Part shown: piece after piece, positions 22,100-33,780 of the stretch
Numbering within the stretch: the stretch's first letter is position 1
Layout: the number at the start of each line of letters is the position of its first letter
Source: Benincasa hispida
Lineage: Eukaryota; Streptophyta; Magnoliopsida; Cucurbitales; Cucurbitaceae
Reading direction: 5' to 3'
DNA: 64,000 bases
NCBI RefSeq assembly: GCF_009727055.1
Contig: NC_052354.1
Location: forward strand, 37,314,543-37,378,542
Program-made: the position numbers and the translations under genes
Notes under the pieces: generated by a model
Told to the model about the DNA's origin: nothing
The model's input: only the letters and a program-made list of their open reading frames with translations
The model's database searches: none

Positions 22100-22840
22100 A
22101 GTAGCTAAATTCACTGGGCATTGAAAATAAGCAAAAAAGAAAAAAGAAAAAAGAAAAATTTAGTAAAGAAAGAAATAAGGTGTTTCCAAGTAAGGGAAAA
22201 AAGGGAGAAGACCCTTACCATAATCCTTAAACCTTGTTGGAATTTCATAACACATCCTGCCTCATCATAGGACAACCAATCACCATCGACAAAAAAACAA
22301 TGTTCTTTTCAATGTTTTACAGAAGAAACACTACCAACTAAAGACTTTTTCGAGCCATAATACAATAAAAATATCCCCGAACTTCAAGCTACGATTAATT
22401 TGATATAGTGAAAGAAGGTGAGAATAAACATTGGAGATCCGTTACCATAGATCTGTCAAAGAGAGTAAGTGCTTATAAGATGATTCCACCCGTTCGGTAA
22501 AATTTGTGCAGGGGCAAGTTCAATCAAGGCTAAGAATCTTTGAAGAAATAAAGGTAGAGGCAGGCGAACCTCGAAACCAAATATGGCCAAATAAAGGTCA
22601 CTTACACATCAAAAGGGTTGTCAATGGTTTCTTAGAATGAGGAACCCTTAAATCAACCGTGGGATAAATTCCATAATTACACTATAATGTCTCAAGTTGA
22701 ACTCGAGTCATAATAGATGGCAAATCACCTATAGGCATAAAAGGTTCCTTAGCATATGGCTCAGACGAATCTGGGAACTCATGGTAAGAAGGAGAAGAAT
22801 CATTCTCATAAATGAACTCATCTTCACTGCTAGAAAACAT
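22100..22840 (-). pseudogene. Remnant of a 'putative gypsy-type transposon' gag-like protein
   Basis: Best start is MFSSSEDEFIYENDSSPSYH at 22840, an acidic N-terminus. It runs to IMTRVQLETL, then after a stop NYGIYPTVDLRVPHSKKPLT and, in a shifted frame, YLAIFGFEVRLPLPLFLQRF and LALIELAPAQILPNGWNHLI; then VSSVKH(W)KEHCFFVDGDW. From memory of the family, this pattern (a LR-x-P turn, a 'GLRLPL' helix, 'LAPAQ-x-PNGW' and 'WK-x-FFFV') resembles plant proteins annotated as putative gypsy-type transposon (PF04195-like). At least one stop and two frameshifts. A profile search would settle it. Confidence 0.6.
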
Positions 22841-24490
22841 TTTAAAAGCAAAAGGAAAGGAGAAAGAAAATAAGGGAGTAAATGAGAGAAGAAGGTTGTG
22901 AGACACCAATATTTTGAAAATAAAAACAAGGTAGAGTAGGGATAAGAAGAAAAGATGCACTCACCCATAGGTATAAGGAGAAATTTGGAAGAAAATGGTG
23001 ATTTTGAATTCAAATTCAAATTCAAGTTTTTTTTTAAAGGGTGGCAGGCACACTAACCTACCATTGAAAATGGCAGCCGCACAGGCCTGCCTTGGCCTTT
23101 GTAGCCGAGGCCGAGCAGAGCCGTCCGTTTGGGACGTGTGCTCGAAACACGCATCCACCCTCCTTGGACTGTTGGATCAATGCCACGTAGCCCTCAATCA
23201 ATCTCTACTCATTTCCAACCAGACCAAGCTTGACAAGTATACAATACCATGAGGCAGCCATTTGCATGACACACTCCACCTTTTAAAAAATTAGTATGAT
23301 TTATAATCCTCACAGTCAAAGTTACTATTATTACTATACTTACTACTATTACTAATAAAAAAATATACATTGTGTACACTTAAGCAATCCCGTAAGCTAA
23401 CCTATGAAGGTTAACCTTGAGGACTTTAAAGGAAGGATTATAAATCGATCCTTTGAAAATTAAGGGCCCACTATAAAAATGCGATCTAAGGATCACTCAA
23501 GAATTAATCAAAATAAGCAGCTCAAAGTGGCCACATACTCAACTAGAACTCAAGAGGTGCACATCTTGAAAGGAGAGTACCAACAAGTCCAGAAAAAGAC
23601 TTAGAATGAGCTAAAAGACTCAAAGCACCACAAATTTACTCCCAAATTGAGACCTTGGTTTGCCAACAAGGTTGACCATTGAGATTCAACATGGGAGTAA
23701 GGGACTAATGGTATAGGTAATTTCAAATCGGCAAAAAGTCAAATGTCAAAATCAAATCAAGAGAGTTACTTAACCTAAAAAATGTACTTGAGACTGGCTA
23801 AAAAGCAGGCACAGGAAAGTTCCAATAAATAAAGGGAAGATACGTTGTTCTCAAAAGAGCCCGCTTGGCCCATCTCGGCCTTAAAGGCTGAGACGAGGCC
23901 AATGTGAACTTTGAGGGCCTGGGCCTGCCTCGACCTTAGAGGGCGAGGCCGAGGCCATAAAATCCCCTATAATGAGGTCGATCCGAACCGGCCCTCTTCG
24001 ATTGAACATCCTCAACGGCCCGATCCCAAACCCCACGTGTTCAGTTTCAGAGTAGAAAAAGGAAATAGGTTTCATTTTCCAATTGGGATAAGGAAGACTT
24101 TTAGGACTCAACTATAAATAAAACATGATAGCCCCATTAAAGGTAAGCTCATCTCTTTCCTAAAAAATACTTGCCCTAACATTCGTTCAAAGTACTGACT
24201 TAAGCATCGTAGCACCTGTGGCAAGCAGCACACCGGTGTGTTACCCTATTGATTGTCTTGCAGGTGATTTCCTCTGCTAAAAAAAAATTCACCATTGAAT
24301 GCACATGAAAGTCAAGTAAATTCCCTTGGCTGGATTTGCTATCAGCAGGTAGTGTGGATAAGAGTTAAAAAAAAAAAGATGAGGTGAAGGTGATGAGAGG
24401 ATGGAACGGAAGAAGAGAGATTTATAGCTTCAAAATTGAGAATAAATATGATATGTTTTGGTGAATTTCATTATGTGTGAATAAATTGTT
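22841..24490. other. Noncoding sequence upstream of the gag-like remnant; possibly its leader and LTR
   Basis: No coding potential. It holds GC-rich patches with repeated GAGGCC/GGCCTGCC words at 23040-23130 and 23850-23960, a palindromic ACACCGGTGT at 24229-24238 and poly-A tracts. Such CT-rich and GGCC-rich patches would fit an LTR of the element that carries the 22100-22840 gag, but I could not place LTR ends or a primer site. Confidence 0.35.
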
Positions 24491-24494
24491 TTTT

Positions 24495-25570
24495 AGAATA
24501 GGTGATATTATTATACAACAACAAAGAGGATCCCACAGCTCGGGATCAAGGTATCAAAGCAACAAAGCAAAAGTAAAGACAGGGCAACAAAACCAAAACA
24601 ATACAAATAGGATAAGACTAGAATAAAACCAACACATAGACGCAAACTCGCAAACTACCAGGAAGAAAGGCAGAGAAAAGAACCCAAAACCCCACCAACT
24701 AGTGGCTATAGCAAAGTAGAGAACAACGTGAAGTTCAAAAGGAAAAAAAAATCGTACACACACTAGATAAGACCAAGAAGGTCAACCCGCTAGGAAGTAG
24801 CATGAGCACGAACCGTAGAGACCATACGATGAACCAGAGCAGACACCGACCTCGGTCTACCTCCATGTTACGCTCTGCCAGATGTAGTATATGGATGTAC
24901 ACTAGAAAACACGGAACAACTTACTACGCACCCCCTTACCCAACCCCACATGGCACAACTAACTCAACTCTACATCCCAACCAGCCACCCGATGCGTTGA
25001 ACCCAACTGTCGCAACACACTAGACCATACCTCTCTCCCAAACCCACACTCAAAAAATAAATGATCCTGCGTACCCAACCTGTCCCTAACTGCTAACCAC
25101 ATACAGAAGGAGTGACGCGAAATACCACCCCCTGCCCATAAAATACCAGCCCAAGACACCCTAGGACGACGAGGACCGTTACTCCTCCAAAGCACTAGCG
25201 ATAAAAAACCGACCACTAGCATTTGGCACCCAAACCCAATGATCCTCTCCCCTCACCCTAGACCCCACTGCCTGGATAAGACCCTATATCTCGAGTAGCT
25301 CCCAAGACACTGTAGGCCACCTCCAACCTCCCTCACCATTCAAGAATTCCGACAACCGCTCTTCCAAACTACTCCTTGCATCATGAACCACCGTAGACCC
25401 GTAAGAATCCAAAATCGTGCCCCTCGACAACCAAGGATCCCACCAAACAAAACAAGACCGACCATCGCCAATCATCAAACGAACCAGATGCTTGAATCTA
25501 TCTCTACTTCGTAAGATAACCTTTAAGCACCAAGACCTCCCAACCTCACTCCAAACCGCCCACACATATG
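24495..25570 (-). mobile_element. 5'-truncated LINE (L1-type), 3' end of ORF2
   Basis: - strand. 25565-25284: VWSEVGRSWCLKVILRSRDR, then IGDGRSCFVWWDPWLSRGTI and GGWRWPTVSWELLEI. 25222-24959: WAGGGISRHSFCMWLAVRDR, then QDHLFFECGFGREVWSSVLR. These are the linker and the C-terminal zinc-binding region found after the RT of plant LINEs. The usual CxxC between LAVRDRL and QDHLFFEC is missing, so about 25 residues seem deleted. The 3' end runs to TTGTTGTATAATAATATCACC near 24500. No RT core is present: the 5' side is cut at about 25570, the common fate of LINE copies. I could not find a clear target duplication or poly-A tail. Confidence 0.85.
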
Positions 25571-27699
25571 TTTAAAGGCATTAAAAACAAATTAATGAAT
25601 TTACGGTTAGAATTTGTTGGACAAAAAAGTTGAGAGATTTTAAGAACTTTAATCGTTTTTTTTTTTTGGGTGAATTAGATATAATTATTCTAGCTTTATC
25701 AATAATTATTGCTCTTATTATTACATTTTCAAAGATGATGACTACGTGAAGAATTAAGTTTTTTTTTTTCTTTTACAATTTAATCGAGCATTTAATTCCA
25801 CCATCAATTAGAATTCTTCTCCATTAAAAAAAAAAAAGAAAAAGAAAAAGAAGAAAGGAAAAAGCAAATAACCATAGAAAATAAATTATACTTGAATGAA
25901 AAAATTATCACCAAATTAATAGTCAGTAACCTTATAATAAAAGTGTAAAATGGACCCAAAAAGTTTTTTTTTTCATCCAAACTTTTATTTATATTAGTGT
26001 TTTACCACGTACGTTTGCACATATGTTTTAGTATTTCAAAAAATTCAAAATAGATATTTTTTAAAAAATAATTTGGGTAAAATATTTTTAATAGATTTAT
26101 TTTAAAAAGCAGCTAGGATTCATTTTATATGCTCTTATAATATATTACCATTTAATTGTCAATATATTATGGCTTATGCGAATATAGCCTTGATCTACCT
26201 AATTTACTAATAATTTTTAAATTAATTTAATAACTAAAAATGGTAAATGTTTTTTAAAATAAATATTAAATTTATGGAGAGAAATCTCTCATTCTTAGAT
26301 TACTATCATCGAAATGTGTTTATTATTTAATTTCAAGTAAAAAGTAATATATATAATAATATAAATTTTTGTTTAAACTATTGTATTACACGTGATGTAT
26401 TTTTATTTTATTTTCTTATAATAAGAAACTATATTTTCATTTACTATAATTACTATATATTTTAAATTGTTAAACATTTTTTTTTTATTTTCAATATAGT
26501 GTAAATATAAAAATATAATATTAAAAATCATCATCATTATCAACAAAAATGTGTTAAAATTTTAAACTTTACAAATATCTAGATTTAAGTTTGGTTTATA
26601 TGTAAGTAATTTTATGAAATTTTTTATGATGATAGAAACATCTAGGATATGTATTTTTTAATTTATCCTATCATCAAAGTCTTAATTAATTTATTAATTA
26701 TATTTATCACATGCTTTAATTTTATAATAATCTTAACACAAAGTTTTCAATTTTTTGTGAAAACGAATATAAATAAAAAAAAAATTAAAGCTAATGAAAT
26801 GGAAAAAAATAATTATAAAATCTTTTAACAACACAAGAGTTTTCATTTGTTATAATTAAATAAAAAATAAGTAATTACTAATTTATTATAGCTTTTCATA
26901 TTCCATTCCTTCAATCTTCATAGCTTTATTAAAATCATATTAATTTATTTCATACCACATTTTTAATGAGTTTTATGTTACATTTTGTTGTTTTTAATGT
27001 ACTTTTTTAAAAAATATAGTTATCCTTATCTTTTTCCTTTTTGAAAAAAGATCTTTCGAATGATTTTTTAAGTTATTTTATACTTTTGTATCATTAAATT
27101 TTCTAATTACTTTGTTTGTTTATTATAATTATATAGATTTTTATGCTAACTTTTTTTTTTTGGGTTATATGATAGAACTTTTCCAACTCAATGAAATTAC
27201 TTTAATAATTTGATTTCATATTATACTTAAAGTTAATTCTTAATATTAAAACAAAAAAATCTGAATGTTTTTAAAATGAAGTAATAAACTCTTCGTGTTC
27301 CATCATTCTAGTTTTTAATTACAACATTTTTATTTTTTAATCTATTGCTAACAATTAATTAATTTACTAATTATAATTGATAAAAATTTTCTTTAGGCAT
27401 AAGGTTACATGATTTTTTATTCAAAACAAAAGAAACATAAGCATATAAGAGATTGATCTATTGTTTTTCCAACCATCATTTTTAATAAAATAATAATATA
27501 CTAATTATAAAAGAACAATTAAAAAAACGTATCACTAAAAAAGTAACAAACAAAATTCAAGATCCTAGATACACACATTCCTCAAAATAGATAAACCATT
27601 GATTTATTTATTTATTTATTCATAAATTATTTAAACGAAAATACTTTAAATATAAACTATCCAAATAAAAAGACAATAATTTTTTTTATAGCTATACAA
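25571..27699. other. AT-rich sequence without recognisable features
   Basis: About 2.1 kb of strongly AT-rich DNA with T and A runs and a short (ATTT)n at about 27602-27620. Stops in every frame; nothing like the surrounding elements. It may be old intergenic DNA or very decayed repeats. Confidence 0.6.
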
Positions 27700-29242
27700 T
27701 TATTTCTTGATAACAATAGGATCTCAATCCAATTTTTAAACCCTTTTAAAAAAATTTGAGTTCACCCTAAGTCCGCATGCAACTCTGATTTATTGATTTT
27801 AGGTCTAATTTCCTTTATTAACACTTATAAACGAAAACAATCACAATGTGAAGCTAACAGATGCAAGGCATTCATAATGATTACAAACAGACTAAATGTC
27901 ATGCTCAATGCATTGTCCATTCATTGCTACTTCTTTTATATAACACTTATACAAAACAGCAATGAAACAAGCAAAACATGCTTCCATTCACCCTTAGACT
28001 ATAACATTTATAATAAAAGGATGATGCATGATAATGCTTAATGCATGCAAAATATAACTCTTATATTTCATGATGCATGCACATGCTTTCAAGTAATTTT
28101 TTCATGCTCAATTATAACATTTATAATACATGATGCATGAGTAATTACACAACCTAAGATGGGTTTTTAACTATATGACAAACACTTTGACATATAAGTA
28201 CCATACATCACATGTATAAGCAATAAAAAGTTGATGAACCTGGTAAAATTTCCTAAAAACACAAAAAGAAAAGCTAACTATTACAAAGATAAGGAGTCTT
28301 GGGTTCAAACAGGTGAACCGGGTCTTGAACTGCCCAGCAAAGCATCGCTTCTCCAACCATCCATCATGTACTAAGAACCCCGCGATCGTCTAGACGATAA
28401 AACAAACTCTTTGTTCTATTGCTTACCAGTGCTCCCAGAGTTAAACGATTATTTAGCATTCACTATACGATCGTCTAGAAAAATCCAAACGATCGTTTAG
28501 TTATTACTACATGAGCGTGTACCTTTACTAAGTGATGAAGCCTAAAGTACAAGATCGTTTCGCGCGCTCTGCACAACGCCCGCCTTCTACGATCGTCTAA
28601 GCGACTGCGATGCCGCGAAGCGCCATCACCTAAGCGATCACTTAGCTAGCGTCTCCGTATCGCATACGCATGATCACATAGGTAGTAACTAAGCAATGAA
28701 GCTTGCTAACTACATGATCATCCAGCGTGTGCCTTCTACTAAATGACAAGCATCGCATGCTCCTACTACGATCGCCTACCTCCAGCGTCTATGCGATCAC
28801 GCAACCAATGCCACGCGATATGGTAAAAGATTTACCCCATCACTTAGAATTAGCTAAACGATCAATTAGAAAATACTACACGATTGTCTAGAACGAAAAA
28901 TCTAAACGATCGCTTAGTAAAATCCCTACGATCGTTTACCTGAGGCTACATGATCCGACCAACGCTTGGTCTTCTTCTCCGTTGAGAACTGCATCGCCAT
29001 GCGCCGAAGCTTCATCACGAATGACTCGATGAACTCAAACTTTTCGAATTACCGACTCGATTGCAAAGTTAATTTCGCCCAAAAACACAGGGGCCCTTAC
29101 AATTAACACTTTGTAATACCGAAAGCTTTAACAAAAAGGCAGATTAAACCCGAAACGTTCATCAAATCATCCATAAATGCAGAAAACGCGACTGTAAAAA
29201 GCATTTGATTCAAATATGTAATTTGGAATATTGGAGAACCTG
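27700..29242 (-). other. 5' leader of copia element C3
   Basis: Noncoding. It lies just downstream (on the - strand) of the C3 primer site and matches the C1 leader in order and in words (ACATCACATGTATAA at 28206-28220 and at 11124-11138; GCTAACTATTACAAA near 28275 and CCTAACTATTACAAA near 11192). The left edge is uncertain. Gag-pol of C3 is absent, so C3 is a 5' fragment. A repeated block of about 110 bp (TATAACATTTATAATA ... ATGATGCATG) occurs twice at 28000-28140. Confidence 0.65.
28380..28960. repeat. Array of dispersed CGATCGTCTAG / CGATCGTTTAG cores in the C3 leader
   Basis: At least ten copies or near copies of the 11-base core, for instance at 28383, 28469, 28490, 28869, 28887 and 28908, spaced irregularly among GCGATCAC-type words. 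It lies in the same part of the leader as the 61-bp array of C1. Confidence 0.7.
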
Positions 29243-29254
29243 GCTCTGATACCA
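29243..29254 (-). promoter_or_regulatory. Primer-binding site of copia C3 (initiator tRNA-Met)
   Basis: Reverse complement reads TGGTATCAGAGC, a perfect initiator tRNA-Met site, two bases from the LTR end (...TTCTTCA). Confidence 0.92.
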
Positions 29255-29256
29255 AT

Positions 29257-31500
29257 TGAAGAAAATCAGAAACGAGATTTTCATGAGCAGCGGAACAAGA
29301 CTATTCCAAATTAAAATCATGAATCAACAAATCATTTACAGTCGACTTCAAACAAACGGATGTGATTCATACAGAAATTACAGCATGTAAAATATTCAAA
29401 AGCACAAAGGGAAAACTGTACAAACAAATGTAGTAGCATCTCCACGCTTCGATGCGGACGACTACTCGAACAACAGCAACCACGAGCGCTCGAACTACAT
29501 GACCACAACACCGTACGAACACATCATGAACACTTCGAGCTCGTCCTCAACAATCTCCTCGGTCACGAACTCCTCCGCAACATAAATGGCCTCCACAAAG
29601 CACCACGAACGGCCTCTAAAAAACCTCGATGGTGTTGAGTTGAGTCTGACATCACCAACAAGGCGATCTTGGTATTATCGGTGTGAGAATCCAGAGGGTG
29701 GGCTCTGTTCGGACTTGATATGAGGCAGATGAACGGAGGAAACAACGATTGCATACATGACTGGGCAAATGGGAGATGGATGAGACCTATCATATAGGTC
29801 GATGCCCAAGCGTTTAGATAAAGCCATGCGATCGTCTAGCAAAAGCTATGTGATCATTTAGCTCTATCGTTTAACTTGGTCTGTTGCCTATAGACTTTAC
29901 ACGATCGTTTACCTTGGGCCAACGATCGTCTAGCAAAGCTATGCAATTGTTTAGTAAACACTACACAATTGTTTTTCTCGCACATGCACGATCGTTTAGC
30001 TCGCCCACCCATCGTTTAGTAAATTTGTATTTACTTGATGACTTCGTGAGTTTCTTTTACGCAGAGAGAAAACTCAAAATCCCTTTCAAACTTTTGTAAA
30101 AACTTCTTTTCAAAATAGGAAACCACTTTCCTTTTAAACTCACGGTTACCATGATCCAACAACCACCCACTACTTTGGCTATTTAAAAGAAAAAATATTA
30201 ATTATTCAATAATTAATATTATTATAAATATAAATGATAACCAACTTATCATACTATATTTATAACCTATAGTTTTAATATTTCATCTCATGAAACATAT
30301 AAACCATAGTTCTTTTTCTATTCCATGGTATCTTAATATAAATCTCATTAATCAATTCCTCCACTAGATTTATACATCATAACCGATTATAATCATTATA
30401 TATCAATCAAAATACCTCTTGTCAAATTTTGAACATTTCAATTCAAACCGAGAACTGATTCTCAACAGAATTCCAAGCTACCAAGGGGACCTCATATGGA
30501 CCTATAGCTCCGAAGCTCCAACTGTACGTAATAACTGACTAAACTCTTTAGTCACAGGATCTACCAATCCGTTAACTTGCCAGGCAATTCACTAAAGGGA
30601 CCGACAGCTGAACTCTCCTTACTACAATATTTATGTGTCCATTTTCTTAACCAATTCATGCAAGTGCGACAACCATTATAGATCGCTCGTAAGTACAATT
30701 GGGCCAATAACCGTTATGCATCTGTAGTTACATCTACTCCTTAAGTACATTGATCCCTCTAATGGAACATAAGCATAACCCCACTATGATTGAGTCTTCT
30801 CTTCAAAGGAAGCGTGGGCCAATATGTTTAAGCCCAATCCAGCCCTAAGGGAGCAATCTCTCTTACTTTCCCTGCTTCAGGAAAGGAAGTGAAATTCTCA
30901 TCTTTGGGGATTGAGTTCCCATCCCAGATCCAAGACAAGGCCCCAAAAAGGATAGGCATGTTTGAGTTGGCAATCTGGCACTCTCACCCATACTAATCAA
31001 AGGACCGCTCTCAAGGCAAGAGTTCCCAGAACACTCTAGATTGAGGTCGTGTCACTATGGTCGTTTAGGTAGAGATGCAAGTCTCTAGTATCAACGGCGT
31101 TATATACGGAGTCTAGTCAATCTCGTGGTCCAGATCTTATACAAACTCTTTGTATAGGATAGCCCCGCTCCTCGTCTCCACACGAATGGTCAGGATCTAC
31201 CATCTGTAGTAGTTTATAACACTTGCAAACCTCTACAAAGCAGGCTGTATCCGTAGTGTCACCAGGATCAGGTATCCCACTTTAATCCTTATACTACAGA
31301 CCGATTTAGGTTATCCCTTAAGGCATGATCCACTTGTATATCACATATACATGCTTAAGTTGACATAAGATAACCAAGGAGCTTTGTTTATTGGATATGA
31401 GTAAATGCCAGAATTAAATAACATTTATTTTATTTATTGAACAATGTGTATCTGTACAAAACAACGAGACTTCGGGAGAATTAGGACACCAATCCCAACA
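29257..31500 (-). mobile_element. 5' LTR of copia element C3
   Basis: 2244 bp. On the - strand it starts TGTTGGGATTGGTGTCC at 31500 and ends CGTTTCTGATTTTCTTCA at 29257, beside the primer site. The general plan matches the C2 LTR (for example the blocks around GACCACGAGAT and GTTCATTAGAGG-type text), although the sequence has diverged. It carries CGATCGTTTAG cores at 29820-30020. Confidence 0.88.
29820..30020. repeat. CGATCGTTTAG array inside the C3 LTR
   Basis: Eight or so cores: GCGATCGTCTAG (29828), ACGATCGTTTAC (29899), ACGATCGTCTAG (29922), ACGATCGTTTAG (29989) and weaker ones (TGATCATTTAG, CAATTGTTTAG). It lies in the same part of the LTR as the 11-bp array of C2. Confidence 0.7.
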
Positions 31501-31765
31501 TTCATATCTTCAAGCTGTCCTTGAGTCCCATAACTCTGCCTAAAGCTCCAAAAGTATAGTAGGGAAGGCTTTGAGATGGTTCACGTTGATAACAAGTGAA
31601 GACAGCAGCTGAACAGACGTTTTCTTGGAGAGTTCATCAAAGGTATGTTCTTAAAACCCACTTTTTGGGAAGAGCATGCTTTAGTTTTTGCCAAAATTAG
31701 TGAATTAGAATGCTTATGGATCCTTGATACTTCCGCTGCATGTTGTTTAACTCTTTTAAGATCCA
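31501..31765 (+). mobile_element. 3' part of the 5' LTR of copia element C4
   Basis: GGAGAGTTCATCAAAGGTAT and the following text match the C2 LTR end (21553-21640) in order and orientation. It is cut on its left exactly at the U3 tip of C3 (31500) and on its right by a reversed LTR tip. A repeat of the 13461/13462 arrangement. Confidence 0.72.
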
Positions 31766-31972
31766 TTCTTTTGTCTCCACATAAAATTCAAATACTTATG
31801 TAATAGCGATGGATCTTTGTTTATTGGATTTAGTTTATTTCTGAAACGAAATGAACAATTCAAATATTCAATAACAACTTCATTGAATAAAACTTCAATA
31901 ACATCTATATTGATTAACAGAATAAATTTATTATTTACAAACCACGAGTTTTAGGACATAAAACCCAACACA
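31766..31972 (-). mobile_element. Reversed U3 tip (~205 bp) of another copia LTR
   Basis: On the - strand it starts TGTTGGGTTTTATGTCC at about 31971 and is similar to the first 200 bp of the C1 and C3 LTRs (CTTTGTTTATTGGAT at about 31816; CAATAAAG-type words). Only this tip is left. It abuts C4 leader sequence on the right. Confidence 0.72.
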
Positions 31973-32662
31973 ATTAACGTCACTTAGATAAATAACTTAG
32001 CCTAAATCTACATAAGTAAATCCTATTTTACAAAATACTTAGTGGGAGGAAAAATATATATGATGTATTTTTTCTCTCACGGTCTCCGTTAAAATCCACA
32101 CCGTGAGATCCATACTCGATCTCGTGTTACCCTGGCTGTACCCTCCCTTTGAAAGGTATTAGTATGGGTCAATACCAAGGTGGATGGAGAAAATATTTAT
32201 AGTAAGTGGGAGAAGAATATGTGTCAAATCATCCTGCATCTCCTTCGTTAGTTTGCAAAGTGAAATTTCATACTCGATCTTGTGGTGCCCAAGGTGCACC
32301 CTCCCTTTGGAAGGTGTTTATATGGAGTCAATATCAAGGCAAGCTCCAAAATTGGATAGGGTCACCTTAGATTTTACACCAATATTGTCCTTCCCTTTGG
32401 TAGGCCCATTGGGGCGGAACTCTAGGATCTAAAACGAAAAGTCACACTTACAAGAATTCATCAAGTAAGTTGATTTTTTCTTGATCAAAATAATGGTAAC
32501 TAAACACTATAGGAATAAGAGTTATTCTGGCATATTGTTTGGTTGAGAGTGTCTTAACTCATTGGAAGAATAACCGACCACCCTTCAGCAACTTTTAGTT
32601 CTAAATCAATGAAGTATCATTGCAAAATTAATGAATTAAGTTTTCATTATCAACTTTGCTAA
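31973..32662 (+). other. 5' leader of copia element C4 (partial)
   Basis: Matches the right half of the C2 leader (14760-15517): ACACCGTGAGATCC, GTATTAGTATGGGTCAATAC and TTATTCTGGCATATTGTTTG are landmarks. No primer site remains on its left. Confidence 0.8.
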
Positions 32663-33780
32663 ATGGCGATTGGGGTTTTAAACAGTTATGCAGTTTATTT
32701 CAATAAAACAACGACTAGTGATGTGATTAACGTCCTTAGTGCTGACAAACATACTAGTGAAAATTACACAACCTTGAAAAACACAACTAATATTGTGCTA
32801 GTCATGGACGACTTGAAATTCATCTTAGTTGAGGAATGTCCTCAAATTCCTACCCTAAATGCAGTATGAAATGTTCATGATGCATATGAGAAATGGATTA
32901 AGCCCAACAAAAAGACTCCTGCATACATATTGGCAAGCTTATTTGAAGTTTTAGCCAAAAAGCATGAGAACCTGGTCTCTGCTCGAGAGATCATGGAATC
33001 GTTGTTTGATATGTTTGGAAGACTGTCTACTCAAATCAAGCACGATGTTCTCAAATTCATCTTTAATGCACGTATGAATGAGGAGACCCAAGTTAGAGAA
33101 GTTCTCAATCTGATGGTCCACTTCAACGTGGCTGAGATGAACAGGGTGGTTATTGACGAGGCTAGCTAGTTTAACTTTATTATGGAAACTTTTTTGAAGA
33201 GTTTCCTCCAACTTCGCTCTAATGCTGTTATGAACAAGCTTGACTACAATCTTACTACCTTTCTTAATAATCTTTAAATCTATGAGTCCTTGATAATAGT
33301 CAAAGGACAACATGGGGAGACAAATTTTTCCAGCTCTTCTAGAAACTTCCGCAGAGTGTCGACCACTAAGACCAAATCTACACCTTCTTTTTCTGGTTCA
33401 AATAAGTGGAAGAAGAAGAAAGGTGAAAAGAGGCATAAAACTTCCCCTCTCGCTGTTGCCCAAAAGGGCAAGAAGGCCAAACTTGTAAAGGGAATATATT
33501 TCCATTGCAATCAAGATGGGCATAAGGAAAGAAACTATTCGAAGTACTTCGCTGAGAAGAAGAAATCCAAAGAAGGTAAATATAATTTGCTTGTCTTAGA
33601 AGCTTGTTTGGTGGAGAATGATAATTTTGCATGGATAATTGATTTAGGAGCCACTAATCATGTTTGTTCTTCTTTACAGGGAATTAGTTCCTCAAAGTAG
33701 CTAGACGCTGGCGAGATGACCATGAAGGTAGGAATAGGAGAGATCGTCTCAGCTGTTGTTGTGGGGAGCATTAAATTACT
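32663..33780 (+). pseudogene. Ty1/copia gag and protease, element C4 (one frame, four nonsense codons)
   Basis: A single reading frame from the ATG at 32663 (MAIGVLNSYAVYFNKTTTSD) to past 33700, with no frameshift, interrupted by TGA at 32867, TAG at 33167, TAA at 33275 and TAG at 33698. The related copies suggest Arg, Gln, Gln and Gln at these places, each explained by one C-to-T change. Landmarks: NIVLVMDDLKFILVEECPQI; SAREIMESLFDMFGRLSTQI; a lysine-rich stretch; knuckle FHCNQDGHKERNYSKY (first and last Cys lost); protease site WIIDLGATNHVC (Ser changed to Leu). The noisy copy of the same region at 41785-42860 is broken by indels instead. Confidence 0.92.

Noticed and set aside
22729..23025. 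98-codon open frame, - strand, with Phe/Leu-rich start
   Set aside because: It overlaps the recognisable gag-like frame (22840 down) in another frame; T-rich composition explains it.
24554..24763. Small hydrophobic open frame on the - strand, which could pass for a membrane peptide
   Set aside because: It lies in the 3' tail of the LINE remnant; the hydrophobic look comes from T-rich sequence.
25571..27699. Possible host gene or scaffold-attachment region in the AT-rich stretch
   Set aside because: No reading frame, no splice-like structure I could follow and no motif beyond base composition.
28380..28960. CRISPR-like spaced repeats (CGATCGTYTAG)
   Set aside because: Spacing is irregular, the core is short and degenerate, there are no cas genes, and the region is the leader of a plant copia element.
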